This document shows positions 32,437-40,822 of a stretch of DNA of 51,218 nucleotides, piece after piece. The stretch covers positions 1 to 51,218 of the forward strand of contig CALFBP010000078.1 of the NCBI GenBank assembly GCA_937951625.1, read 5' to 3'. Within the stretch, counting starts at the first letter, position 1; each line of letters starts with the position of its first letter. The DNA is from an uncultured Thermoguttaceae bacterium. GTDB lineage: Bacteria; Planctomycetota; Planctomycetia; Pirellulales; Thermoguttaceae. A model generated the notes under the pieces. The model was given only the letters and a program-made list of their open reading frames with translations. It ran no database searches and was not told the origin of the DNA. Position numbers and translations under genes: made by a program.

Positions 32437-33714
32437 ATGAAGTTGTTGGTCCATCGACGATTGGCAAGTTGGATCCCAGCCGTGGCCATGGCTTGGGCAG
32501 CGGTCGGCATCGCCCAACAGCCGCCCAAAACCGACGCCGCGGTTCATCCGCGAACGCTTCCCTTTGAAGTGAGGGCCGAGGCCATCCTCAAGGAGTTGAA
32601 CCCGGAGTTCTGCTGGTTCCATCCCCGGGCGGCGGCCATCCCCGGTTTCGGCCGCCAAGGGCAACCAGCGGTAATTTTGACGCTGCAAAAACACCTCGTC
32701 GCCGACGACCACTACTCAGGATTGTACATGATGCGGACGGACGATCTCGGCAAGTCCTGGAGCGGCCCGTCCGAGATTCCCGAATTGGCATGGCGCCAAG
32801 GACCGAACAAGGAAACAATCGCCGTTTGCGACGTCACGCCTGGCTGGCACGCCCCCTCCCGCAAGCTGATCGCTATTGGCACGAAGATCCGCTACACGGC
32901 ATCAGGCGCCATCCTCTTGGATCAATCGCGCTCGCATGAGGTAGCTTACGCGGTGTTCGATCCCCCTGCGAACCGCTGGACGACTTGGAAAATGCTCGCC
33001 TTGCCGGAGACGGACGGGAAATTCTTTTTGAGCGGAGCGGGCTGCGTGCAGTGGCTCGTGCAGCCCGACGGGACGTTGCTCGTCCCGATCTACTTCAAGG
33101 GACCAACCGGCTCGGATTACTCGAGCACGGTGCTGCACTGCGCCTTCGACGGCGAAGAGATGAAATACCTCAAGCATGGCGACGAGCTGAGCGTGGTCGG
33201 CGGTCGGGGACTCTGTGAGCCCTCCTTGGCGTTTTTCAAGGGCAAGTACTACCTGACGTTACGGAACGATCACCGGGCCTACGTGAGCACGAGCGAGGAC
33301 GGTTTGCGTTTTGCGCGGATCCGGCCATGGACCTTTGACGATGGGAGCGATTTGGGCAGCTACAACACCCAGGCCCACTGGCTGACGCATCGCGAGGGGC
33401 TGTTCCTCGTCTATACGCGACGCGGAGCGAACAACGATCACATCCCGAGGCATCGTGCCCCCATGTTCGTCGCCCAGGTCGATCCCGACCGCCTCCAGGT
33501 GATCCGTGCCACGGAGAAGGTCGTTTTGCCGGAGCGGGGGGTGATGCTTGGCAATTTCGGCGCCGCCGCGATCACGCCGCAGGAGTCTTGGGTCACGGAC
33601 GCCGAGTTCATTTCCCGACTCGTCGATCCCCAGGCCGGCACACGGCCCCATCCCCGGGGAGCGGACGGCACGGTCTGGCTGGGACGGATCCTTTGGTCCA
33701 AACCAAACGAGTGA
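32437..33714 (+). CDS. Exported sialidase-like beta-propeller protein
   Basis: The 425-residue protein begins with a signal peptide (MKLLVHRRLASWIPAVAMAWAA). It contains an Asp-box-like motif TDDLGKSW (101-108), a second near STSEDGLRF, and a WFHPR block (60-64), consistent with a bacterial sialidase or BNR-repeat six-bladed propeller. Catalytic Tyr-Glu and arginine-triad residues could not be assigned with confidence. GGAGG 6-7 bases upstream fixes the ATG; the frame to 32308 is not used. The PQQ-type gene follows 12 bp later, so the pair is an operon, probably for extracellular glycan use. Confidence 0.78.
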   Translation: MKLLVHRRLASWIPAVAMAWAAVGIAQQPPKTDAAVHPRTLPFEVRAEAILKELNPEFCWFHPRAAAIPGFGRQGQPAVILTLQKHLVADDHYSGLYMMRTDDLGKSWSGPSEIPELAWRQGPNKETIAVCDVTPGWHAPSRKLIAIGTKIRYTASGAILLDQSRSHEVAYAVFDPPANRWTTWKMLALPETDGKFFLSGAGCVQWLVQPDGTLLVPIYFKGPTGSDYSSTVLHCAFDGEEMKYLKHGDELSVVGGRGLCEPSLAFFKGKYYLTLRNDHRAYVSTSEDGLRFARIRPWTFDDGSDLGSYNTQAHWLTHREGLFLVYTRRGANNDHIPRHRAPMFVAQVDPDRLQVIRATEKVVLPERGVMLGNFGAAAITPQESWVTDAEFISRLVDPQAGTRPHPRGADGTVWLGRILWSKPNE

Positions 33715-33726
33715 GTCCGCCGAGCG

Positions 33727-35121
33727 ATGCGCAACAGGAACCCAGCCGCGCGGCGAGGTCGCTGGCCTTTTGCCCGGGACAGCATTGGACTTTGGCCCAT
33801 CGCCTTGGGATGGTTGGTCTTGGTCGCGGCGACGGGTCCGGCAGCGGATTGGCCACGTTTTCTCGGTCCCACGGGCGATGGGAAGTCGCCAGAGCGGGGC
33901 ATTCGGACAACGTGGCCAGAAACCGGTCCGCCGGTCGTTTGGCATCGCCCGATCGGAACCAGTTATGGCATTGGCTCCGTGGCCGCGGGAAGGTATTTCC
34001 ATTTCGACCGGCACGGCGACCAGGCACGGCTAAGCTGCCTCGACGCGCGGACCGGCGACTTGCTCTGGAAGTTCGAATATCCCACCGATTACGAGGATTT
34101 GGTCGGCTACAACAATGGCCCCCGCTGCTCGCCTGTCATTGACGAAGGCATGGTTTACATCTACGGCGCCGAGGGGATGCTCCATTGCGTCCGGGCTGAC
34201 GACGGCCAGTTGGTCTGGAAGGTTGATACGGCGAAGCGGTTCGGCGTGGTGCAGAACTATTTCGGGGTGGGTAGCACGCCGGTCGTCGAGGGCGATCTGC
34301 TGATCGTCATGGTCGGTGGCAGCCCGCCGGAGTCCCAAGGCGCAGGCCGTTTCGACTTGGGCCGGGTCACCAGCAACGGCACGGCCGTTGTCGCATTCGA
34401 CAAACGCACGGGCGCCGTGAAGTACGCGGTAGGCCAAGAGTTGGCCAGTTACGCCACGCCGCAATTGGCCTCGATCGACGGCCGCCGCTGGTGTTTTGTC
34501 TTCGCCCGAGGCGGACTCCTCGGCCTCGACCCGGTCCAAGGCACGATCGATTTCCATTACCCTTGGCGATCCCGGCTCCGCGATAGCGTCAATGCCAGCA
34601 CGCCGATCGTCGTGGGCAACGAGGTGTTCATTTCAGAAGCCTATGGACCGGGAAGTACGCTGCTTCGCGTTCGGCCGGGCGGCTACGAGGTCGTGTGGCG
34701 CGACCCGCCCGGTCGCGACAAGGCCATGATGCTCCATTGGAACACCCCCATCTACCACGAGGGCTATCTCTACGGCTCCAGTGGTCGCCACGCCAGCGAG
34801 GCGGAACTCCGCTGCATCGAGTGGAAAACGGGGAAAGTGATGTGGTCTCAGCCCGGCCTTCTTCGGGCGTCGCTCCTCTACGTCGACGGGCATTTGGTTT
34901 GCCTTAGCGAGAACGGCGTCTTACGATTGATTCGCGCCAGCGAAAAGGCCTACGTGCCCGTCGCCGAGGCCGTGATTCGGGAGCAACCCGGCGGACCGGA
35001 GTTGATCCGTCCCCCTGCCTGGGCCGCGCCGATTTTGGCCAACGGACTTCTTTATATCCGCGGCGACGATCGGGTGGTGTGTCTGGAGTTGATTCCTCAG
35101 GGGAAAAATGGGGCGGAATGA
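33727..35121 (+). CDS. PQQ-binding-like (BamB-type) beta-propeller protein
   Basis: The 464-residue protein has a hydrophobic export signal (about 20-37), then WPRFLGP, the usual opening of planctomycete quinoprotein-like propellers, and repeated blades with DARTGDLLWKF, DGQLVWK, KTGKVMWS. Such proteins resemble BamB scaffolds and quinoprotein dehydrogenases; conserved PQQ-binding residues were not identified, so a scaffold role is more likely than enzyme. It lies 12 bp after the sialidase-like gene. The N-terminal stretch RNRNPAARRGRW is positively charged, as in a signal. Confidence 0.82.
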   Translation: MRNRNPAARRGRWPFARDSIGLWPIALGWLVLVAATGPAADWPRFLGPTGDGKSPERGIRTTWPETGPPVVWHRPIGTSYGIGSVAAGRYFHFDRHGDQARLSCLDARTGDLLWKFEYPTDYEDLVGYNNGPRCSPVIDEGMVYIYGAEGMLHCVRADDGQLVWKVDTAKRFGVVQNYFGVGSTPVVEGDLLIVMVGGSPPESQGAGRFDLGRVTSNGTAVVAFDKRTGAVKYAVGQELASYATPQLASIDGRRWCFVFARGGLLGLDPVQGTIDFHYPWRSRLRDSVNASTPIVVGNEVFISEAYGPGSTLLRVRPGGYEVVWRDPPGRDKAMMLHWNTPIYHEGYLYGSSGRHASEAELRCIEWKTGKVMWSQPGLLRASLLYVDGHLVCLSENGVLRLIRASEKAYVPVAEAVIREQPGGPELIRPPAWAAPILANGLLYIRGDDRVVCLELIPQGKNGAE

Positions 35122-35220
35122 ACCTTCTGCGGTCATCGCCCGTCTTCACGTATCGAGTCGCCTTGATGCGCTCAATCAAATCACGAGTTTGACAGTACAC
35201 TAACGGAGGAGACAAACCAA

Positions 35221-37023
35221 GTGGCCAGTGTTTGCGACTTTTCGCCGACCAGCACGCAGCCGAAGTCAATTCCCCCCAAACACGAGCAAATGACGGGCGC
35301 CGATGTGGTGGTTTGGGCGCTGGTCCACCAGGGTGTGGAGGTGGTTTTTGCCTATCCCGGTGGGGCTAGCATGCCGCTGCATCAGTCGTTGACGCGTTTC
35401 CGGGATCGGATTCGTACGGTGCTTCCGCGGCAGGAACAAGGGGGGGCCTTTGCCGCCCAGGGCTACGCCCGCTCCACCGGCCGGCCGGGGGTATGCATGG
35501 CCACTAGTGGACCAGGGGCGACGAATCTTGTCACGGCCCTGGCCGATGCCAAGCTGGACAGCATCCCCATTGTCGCGATCACGGGCCAAGTGCCCACCGC
35601 GGTCATCGGCAGCGATGCCTTCCAAGAGACACCCATCGTCGAGGTTTGTCGCACGATCACCAAACATCATTACTTGGTCACCGACGCGAACGATCTGGCC
35701 CGCGTTGTGCGCGAGGCGTTTTTCGTCGCCACCACGGGGCGACCTGGGCCCGTGTTGATCGATCTACCGAAGAATGTTCAGCTCGCCCGCATCACCCCCG
35801 ATTTCGACGTACCGATGGACCTGCCGGGCTATCGTGGGGAGGCGCGGGAACCATCACCCGGCGACATCGAGGCCATGGCGGCCGCGATCCGCGAGGCCCA
35901 TCGACCAGTGATCTATGCCGGCGGCGGCATCATCGCCGCCGAGGCCTCAGAGGAACTGCGTCGCTTGGTGCAAATCACCGGCATTCCCGTGACGATGACC
36001 TTGATGGGACTGGGCGCGTTTCCGGGCGACCATCCCCTCTCCCTCGACATGCTGGGCATGCACGGCAGCGTTTATGCGAACTATGCGGTCCATGAATGCG
36101 ACCTGCTGTTGGCCTTGGGTGTCCGCTTCGACGACCGCGTCACCGGCAAGGTATCGGCCTTCGCCCCCCAGGCCCGCATCGTGCATGTGGACGTCGACCC
36201 CTCGGAACTCCACAAAAACAAGCCGGCCCATTTGGCGATCGCCGCGGACGTGAAGCGCGTGCTTCAGGCACTGAACGCGATCGTCGAACCGCCAGCCGCG
36301 GACCTGGGTCCGTGGATTGCGCGGATCAACGGCTGGAAACGGTCCGATCCGTTGGACTATGACCACAAAGCGCCGCAAATCCTTCCTCAACACGCGATTC
36401 GGGAGCTTTGGCGATTGACGAAGGATCGGCACACGATCATCGCGACGGGAGTGGGCCAGCATCAGATGTGGGCGGCCCAATTTTACAAGTTCTCGCGTCC
36501 GCGGACTTGGCTCACCAGTGGCGGCTTGGGCACGATGGGGTTCGGCTTGCCCGCCGCGCTTGGGGCCAAGATTGCCCATCCGGACGCCCTGGTCATCGAC
36601 ATCGACGGCGACGGAAGCCTGTTGATGAATCTCCAAGAGATGGCCGCCTGCTATTGCGAGAAAGCCCCCGTCAAGGTGTTGCTGCTCAACAACCAGCACT
36701 TGGGCATGGTGGTGCAGTGGGAGGACCGCTTCTTCAACGCGAATCGGGCCCATACGTATCTTGGACCGATCGACCGGCCGGAGGCCATTGGCCAGGCCGA
36801 GGGGCAAGCCAGCGGCCCTCCCTACCCCGATTTCGTCCAAATCGCCCGGGGCTTCGGCTGGCAGGCCCGACATGTGGCGGACAAAGCAGAGCTGGTCGAC
36901 GCACTCCAAGAAATGATCGATTCGCCCGAGTGCTTCCTCTTGGACGTGGCCGTCCCGTACCAAGAGCACGTCCTGCCGATGATCCCCTCGGGGATGACGG
37001 TACACGACTTGATCAAGGAGTAG
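35221..37023 (+). CDS. ilvB: Acetolactate synthase large subunit
   Basis: The 600-residue thiamine diphosphate enzyme condenses pyruvate with pyruvate or 2-oxobutyrate in valine, leucine and isoleucine synthesis. FAYPGGASM (43-51), catalytic Glu72 in PRQEQGG, the FAD-domain segments, and the cofactor motif GDGS...NN (near 461-488) are present. The usual RHEQ is RQEQ here (His to Gln at 71). The start is GTG at 35221 with GGAGGAG 8 bases upstream. No ilvN small subunit lies next to it; the next gene is convergent. Length fits the family (about 570-600). Confidence 0.93.
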   Translation: MASVCDFSPTSTQPKSIPPKHEQMTGADVVVWALVHQGVEVVFAYPGGASMPLHQSLTRFRDRIRTVLPRQEQGGAFAAQGYARSTGRPGVCMATSGPGATNLVTALADAKLDSIPIVAITGQVPTAVIGSDAFQETPIVEVCRTITKHHYLVTDANDLARVVREAFFVATTGRPGPVLIDLPKNVQLARITPDFDVPMDLPGYRGEAREPSPGDIEAMAAAIREAHRPVIYAGGGIIAAEASEELRRLVQITGIPVTMTLMGLGAFPGDHPLSLDMLGMHGSVYANYAVHECDLLLALGVRFDDRVTGKVSAFAPQARIVHVDVDPSELHKNKPAHLAIAADVKRVLQALNAIVEPPAADLGPWIARINGWKRSDPLDYDHKAPQILPQHAIRELWRLTKDRHTIIATGVGQHQMWAAQFYKFSRPRTWLTSGGLGTMGFGLPAALGAKIAHPDALVIDIDGDGSLLMNLQEMAACYCEKAPVKVLLLNNQHLGMVVQWEDRFFNANRAHTYLGPIDRPEAIGQAEGQASGPPYPDFVQIARGFGWQARHVADKAELVDALQEMIDSPECFLLDVAVPYQEHVLPMIPSGMTVHDLIKE

Positions 37024-37087
37024 GCTGCCGCTGCCCGCCGCGGTCTGGCGTCGGCTTGCAAACCGTCTTCGTTCCTGGGCCCGAAGC

Positions 37088-38104
37088 TCACGTCAGCCCG
37101 TAAAAACGGATCGCGTTCTCGGCCAGCAGTTTACGCTGATCTTCCCGGCTGCGACGTCGGATCACGTGGCGGAGGGCCTCGACCCATTGCCGCAACGTGG
37201 CCCCTCGGGTACACACTGGCCAGTCGCCGCCAAACACCACCCGGTCCGGCCCAAACGAGTCCAGGCAATGGTCGATGATCGGCGCCAGGTCGTCTGGCGT
37301 CCAGCGTTGGGGCACGCTGGCCACAATGCCCGAGATTTTGCAAATCACGTGGCTTCGCTGAGCCATTTCGGCGATGTCGCGTCGCCACCGCTCTACGTAG
37401 CGGCGTGCCTCCTGGGCATCCTCTGCCGAAGCGTAACTCGACGCGGGGAAGAACTGTTTGACGTCGGCATTGCCGCAATGATCGAGGACGAACCGCGTAC
37501 GGGGACAAAGGTCCACCAGCTTCACGGCGTCGGCCAATGCGGCCGGGGGCACGCATAGATCGAAGCTCATGCCCAACTCGCCCAACAGCCGAATGGAATC
37601 GACGAACGTCTTGTCCAAAAAGAACGCACTCCCTTCCTTCCAGGCGAACAGCACTTGCCGCACGCCCTTGATGAACGGATTGCCCTTGAAACGGATGATG
37701 TAATCGCGAAAACCAGGCTCGCCAGGCCGTCCGCCAATCACCGCGGCGCAGGTCGGCGTATCGCCGCGGCGGCAAATCTCCAGGATGTATTCTGCCTCGG
37801 CCAATTTGTCTTCGGGGGCCGTGTCGACTTCCATATAAACGGCCTTGACGACGTTTAACCCAGCCGTCGCCTCCAGATAGTCCTTCATCACGAAATTGCG
37901 GTTCAGCGCGGCGCGTCCGTTCAACCACGGCAGCCGCAATTTGGTCAGGTCCCAGAGGTGCTGGTGGGTATCGACGATGGGAAGCGGTTCCGGATCGTCT
38001 GCCGCCACAACGTGCGTCGCGGTGGATGACGCGAGCCAAGCCGCGCCAGCGCCGAGCGCAAGTCCAGCGGCACGGCGCAGACATTCTCGACGGTGGTGTT
38101 TCAT
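37088..38104 (-). CDS. Exported amidohydrolase-2/fuconolactonase-like protein
   Basis: The 338-residue protein begins with an arginine-rich Tat-like leader (MKHHRRECLRRAAGLALGAG), then an amidohydrolase-2 domain with DTHQHLW (Asp45, His47, His49) and FGGDWP near the barrel end. It resembles COG3618 sugar lactonases (L-fucono- or L-rhamnonolactonase), which open aldonolactones. GAAGGAA 8 bases upstream supports the ATG; a frame to 38146 is rejected. The isomerase-like gene sits 52 bp upstream on the same strand, so the two are probably co-transcribed. Substrate is unproven. Confidence 0.85.
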   Translation of the reverse strand: MKHHRRECLRRAAGLALGAGAAWLASSTATHVVAADDPEPLPIVDTHQHLWDLTKLRLPWLNGRAALNRNFVMKDYLEATAGLNVVKAVYMEVDTAPEDKLAEAEYILEICRRGDTPTCAAVIGGRPGEPGFRDYIIRFKGNPFIKGVRQVLFAWKEGSAFFLDKTFVDSIRLLGELGMSFDLCVPPAALADAVKLVDLCPRTRFVLDHCGNADVKQFFPASSYASAEDAQEARRYVERWRRDIAEMAQRSHVICKISGIVASVPQRWTPDDLAPIIDHCLDSFGPDRVVFGGDWPVCTRGATLRQWVEALRHVIRRRSREDQRKLLAENAIRFYGLT

Positions 38105-38156
38105 GAGCGGGTTCCTTCGGTTGGGGCCGAGTTTAGCAGTTGCCAAGTGCCGCAGC

Positions 38157-39044
38157 TCACAATTCGGCCTGGGCCCACTGTTCCCGGAGGAAGGCCATCG
38201 ACTTGGGGATTTCCTCGTCGCGGTTGCCTTTCACGCCGCACTCGAAACTGCAATAGTCTTGATAACCAATCCACTTCAGGCCCAGGAATCCCTCGACGAA
38301 CTGCCGATCGTCCTGACCAGGCAAGACGCGCGTTCGCGAGGCCAAATGCACGTGGTGCAACATGGGCCCGGCGGAAATGAACGCCCCCAGGTCGCTGGTC
38401 TCTTCGATGGCCATGTGGTAGAAGTCGCCCATCACGCAGATGCCGGGACTCTGGCAGTCCCGGGCGATTGCCGCCGCGTCGGCCACCTGACGCAGGAAGA
38501 ACGCCTCCTTCCGGTTCAGAGGTTCCAACAAGATGCGGGAATGGACCTTGACGGCGTGTTCCCCGATCGCTGGAAGCGTGTCGACGAGAATCTGCCGGAT
38601 TTCTTGATTGGTCAATTTGGTCTGGCCGTTGAAGGCCGGTACATAGATCACGCCCGTCGTTCCCAATTCGCCTGCTGAGGTGAGCACCTGTTTCAACTTT
38701 TCCGCGGCCGGTCCGCGCTTCGATGCGTCCTCGGAGACCAGATCGCCGTTCATCGAGCCGAAGCAGACCGCACTGAACTTGAGCTTCGTCTTGCGGATCG
38801 CGTCCTCATACATTTTTTCCTTGCCGACGATATCGGCGGGAAGCTCGACGCCGTCGAAGCCCCACTGTTCCATCTTGGCGAGTTTCTCTTCCAGGCTTTT
38901 GCCCGGGATCACGCCCAATTGACTGGAAAGCTTCAACACTCCATTCATCGCGGGTTTTGCGGCCAGGCCCGACGACGCGGGCACAAAGGCAGCAAGGGCA
39001 GCGGCCCCGCCGCCCACCAGCAGATCGCGCCGGTTCACGTGCAT
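38157..39044 (-). CDS. Tat-exported sugar phosphate isomerase/epimerase-like TIM barrel
   Basis: The 295-residue protein starts MHVNRRDLLVGGGAAAL, a twin-arginine leader, and continues as an AP-endonuclease-2-type TIM barrel. GVELPAD, LLEPLNRKEAF (with the catalytic Glu), MGDFYHM and VHLAS carry the usual metal-binding Glu/Asp/His residues of xylose-isomerase-like and hydroxypyruvate-isomerase-like enzymes. An exported version is common in planctomycetes; the sugar is unknown. It probably precedes the lactonase in an operon. Confidence 0.85.
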   Translation of the reverse strand: MHVNRRDLLVGGGAAALAAFVPASSGLAAKPAMNGVLKLSSQLGVIPGKSLEEKLAKMEQWGFDGVELPADIVGKEKMYEDAIRKTKLKFSAVCFGSMNGDLVSEDASKRGPAAEKLKQVLTSAGELGTTGVIYVPAFNGQTKLTNQEIRQILVDTLPAIGEHAVKVHSRILLEPLNRKEAFFLRQVADAAAIARDCQSPGICVMGDFYHMAIEETSDLGAFISAGPMLHHVHLASRTRVLPGQDDRQFVEGFLGLKWIGYQDYCSFECGVKGNRDEEIPKSMAFLREQWAQAEL

Positions 39045-39456
39045 TGCAATTATCTCCGCTTGCCGAGAGAGAATCCAAGGAATTTCAAAGCCTTCATCTT
39101 AGGTAAGCCGCACTCCCCATGCAACCGTGGGACGAATGCATTGTCATCGCATCCCGCGGTACTGCCCGGACAGGCACGCCGCGGAATGCCCTCGCGAAAT
39201 CCATAAACCCGACTGTGTTCCCAGCGGCTAAAGTCTCAGGGCCTAGCGCGGGCTAGGACCGCAACCAGAGCCGATGGGGAGGGCCATGCTCTATGGTCGC
39301 TGCACGCCACATGTTAGCACAGTTTGGCTTGACGGGCCTTGTTTGAGGTTTCCGCATCATGCAAAATGGAAGTTGGGTCGGGCGGAGCGATTGATTAATT
39401 CCCAGCGCGTCGTGACCAATTGTCACGGCGAACCCCTTGAACAGCGGAGCCCGACC
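39045..39456. other. Divergent intergenic region with a small palindrome
   Basis: This 412-bp region separates the isomerase (minus) and the amidotransferase (plus) starts. It has no recognisable gene. CCTAGC (39242-39247) and GCTAGG (39252-39257) form a 6-bp inverted repeat. TTGACG at 39343-39348 lies on the plus strand, but no good -10 box follows. Confidence 0.5.
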
Positions 39457-40188
39457 TTGAAACCCGTCATCGTCCTTCGCCACGCGCCCGAGGTGCCCCT
39501 CGGATCGCTGGAGCAAGTCTTTTCTCGTTGGCAAATCCCGCAACTCCCGTTCGACTTATTCGTCCAAACCCCTAAGGCGATTCCTCTGAAGGATGCGGCG
39601 GGGATCGTAATCCTGGGCGGCCCTATGAATGTGGATGAGGTCGAAACCTATCCCTTTCTCCGAGCGGAATTAGATTGGATTTGCCAAGCCGTGGACCGAG
39701 AAGTGCCGCTCTTGGGGATCTGTTTGGGGGCCCAACTGCTGGCCAAAGCCATGGGAAAGCCGGTCTATCGGAACCGCATCAAGGAGATTGGATGGCATCA
39801 AATCGAGGTGTTGCCGGCCGCGCGGGACGACCGGCTTTTTCATGGGCGTGGACCGATCGAGACTGTCTTCCAGTGGCACGGCGACACGTTCGATCTGCCC
39901 GACGGCGCGGTCCAGCTTGCTCGGGGCGCGACCTGCATCCATCAGGCCTTCCGTGTGGGCCGCTCGGCTTATGGCGTGCAATTCCACGTCGAAATGACGC
40001 CGGAGCTGATCGAAGATTGGCTGTGCGATCCGCATTTCTCCGCGGAATTGGCGGAACTGGATCATGTCGACGCCGCCTCGATTCGTGCCCAGACTCCCCA
40101 GCGGATCGCGGCGATGAACGACTTTAGCCAGTGCTTGCTGGACCGCTTCGCCCAATGGTGCTGGGAGGCCTCGACCTCTTCGCGGTGA
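39457..40188 (+). CDS. Class I glutamine amidotransferase
   Basis: The 243-residue protein is a GMP-synthase-like class I amidotransferase. The nucleophile is Cys89 in LLGICLGAQ, and His177 with Glu179 in FHVEM complete the catalytic triad. It transfers ammonia from glutamine to an unknown acceptor, or acts as a standalone glutaminase. The start is TTG at 39457, with GGAG 7 bases upstream and the normal N-terminus (KPVIVLRHAPE) directly after; the longer frame from 39274 adds about 60 non-conserved residues. It is 341 bp from the HPr gene, so probably monocistronic. Confidence 0.85.
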   Translation: MKPVIVLRHAPEVPLGSLEQVFSRWQIPQLPFDLFVQTPKAIPLKDAAGIVILGGPMNVDEVETYPFLRAELDWICQAVDREVPLLGICLGAQLLAKAMGKPVYRNRIKEIGWHQIEVLPAARDDRLFHGRGPIETVFQWHGDTFDLPDGAVQLARGATCIHQAFRVGRSAYGVQFHVEMTPELIEDWLCDPHFSAELAELDHVDAASIRAQTPQRIAAMNDFSQCLLDRFAQWCWEASTSSR

Positions 40189-40528
40189 TCCGCCCCTTGG
40201 GAGCGAGGGCTGAACATTTTCCCCACGCCGGAGTGATGCCCCTTGGTGACTCCAAAGGCGTTTTCGCTCGCCGTGCCGCCTGACCGCACCTGAAGGGGCG
40301 TCAACTCGACAAGTCGTTTCCCCTCGTTCCCCGGCGATTGGGATGTGGGCACAGGCGGCGCCGTTTTCGCGACCTTCCCAAAAAAACGCTCCGCCCGCTG
40401 CGGCGCACCATCGCGGGTTGTTTCTGTATGTTGAAGAGGGGTTCCTGGTTCTCAAAGCGTGGCCTTGGTGTTATGTTGTGAGATCATGCGGCTGGGCGGT
40501 TTGAAAATCTGGCAAGGGCGGAATCGCC
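40189..40528. other. Intergenic region before the HPr gene
   Basis: This 340-bp region contains no recognisable gene. An octamer CCCCTTGG appears twice (near 40192 and 40240), and GTTGTTTCTG and TTATGT lie nearer the HPr start without a clear promoter spacing. It should hold the HPr-DUF4091 promoter. Confidence 0.5.
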
Positions 40529-40807
40529 ATGAAGGGCTCGACGTTCACTCGCCGTTTGACCGTCCATCATCGGCCCGGACTTCATGCCCGACCGAGCTTG
40601 GCCATCGTCAAAACGGTTCAGCGATTTCAGTCGAAGGTTCGTCTCCGCAATGGGCACCAGGAAGCCAACGCCAGCGACATCCTGCAAGTCATGTCGTTGG
40701 GCGTACCTGAGGGGGCCGAGGTAACGTTCACCGCTGAAGGCCCCGATGCCGAATTGGTGCTCGATGCCTTGGCGAAGCTCTTCGCCAATGACTTTGAAAT
40801 GTCGTAA
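40529..40807 (+). CDS. HPr-family phosphocarrier protein with Asp at the Ser46 position
   Basis: The 92-residue protein has the PTS phosphorylation site GLHARPS (His19), equivalent to His15 of HPr, and ends as a normal HPr fold. In the segment EANASDILQVMSLG the residue aligned with regulatory Ser46 is Asp50. Ser46 is phosphorylated by HPr kinase in Firmicutes and some proteobacteria, and Asp is a mimic of the phosphorylated form in experiments. No EI, EII or HPr kinase gene is in the window. AAGGGCGGA lies 8 bases before the ATG. It is 15 bp from the DUF4091 gene, so the two share a transcript. Confidence 0.9.
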   Translation: MKGSTFTRRLTVHHRPGLHARPSLAIVKTVQRFQSKVRLRNGHQEANASDILQVMSLGVPEGAEVTFTAEGPDAELVLDALAKLFANDFEMS

Positions 40808-40822
40808 GGGGCACTCCGGTCC

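Noticed and set aside
35193-35198. TTGACA upstream of ilvB considered as a -35 box
   Set aside because: It is too close to the Shine-Dalgarno sequence for a -10 box and a normal leader to follow.
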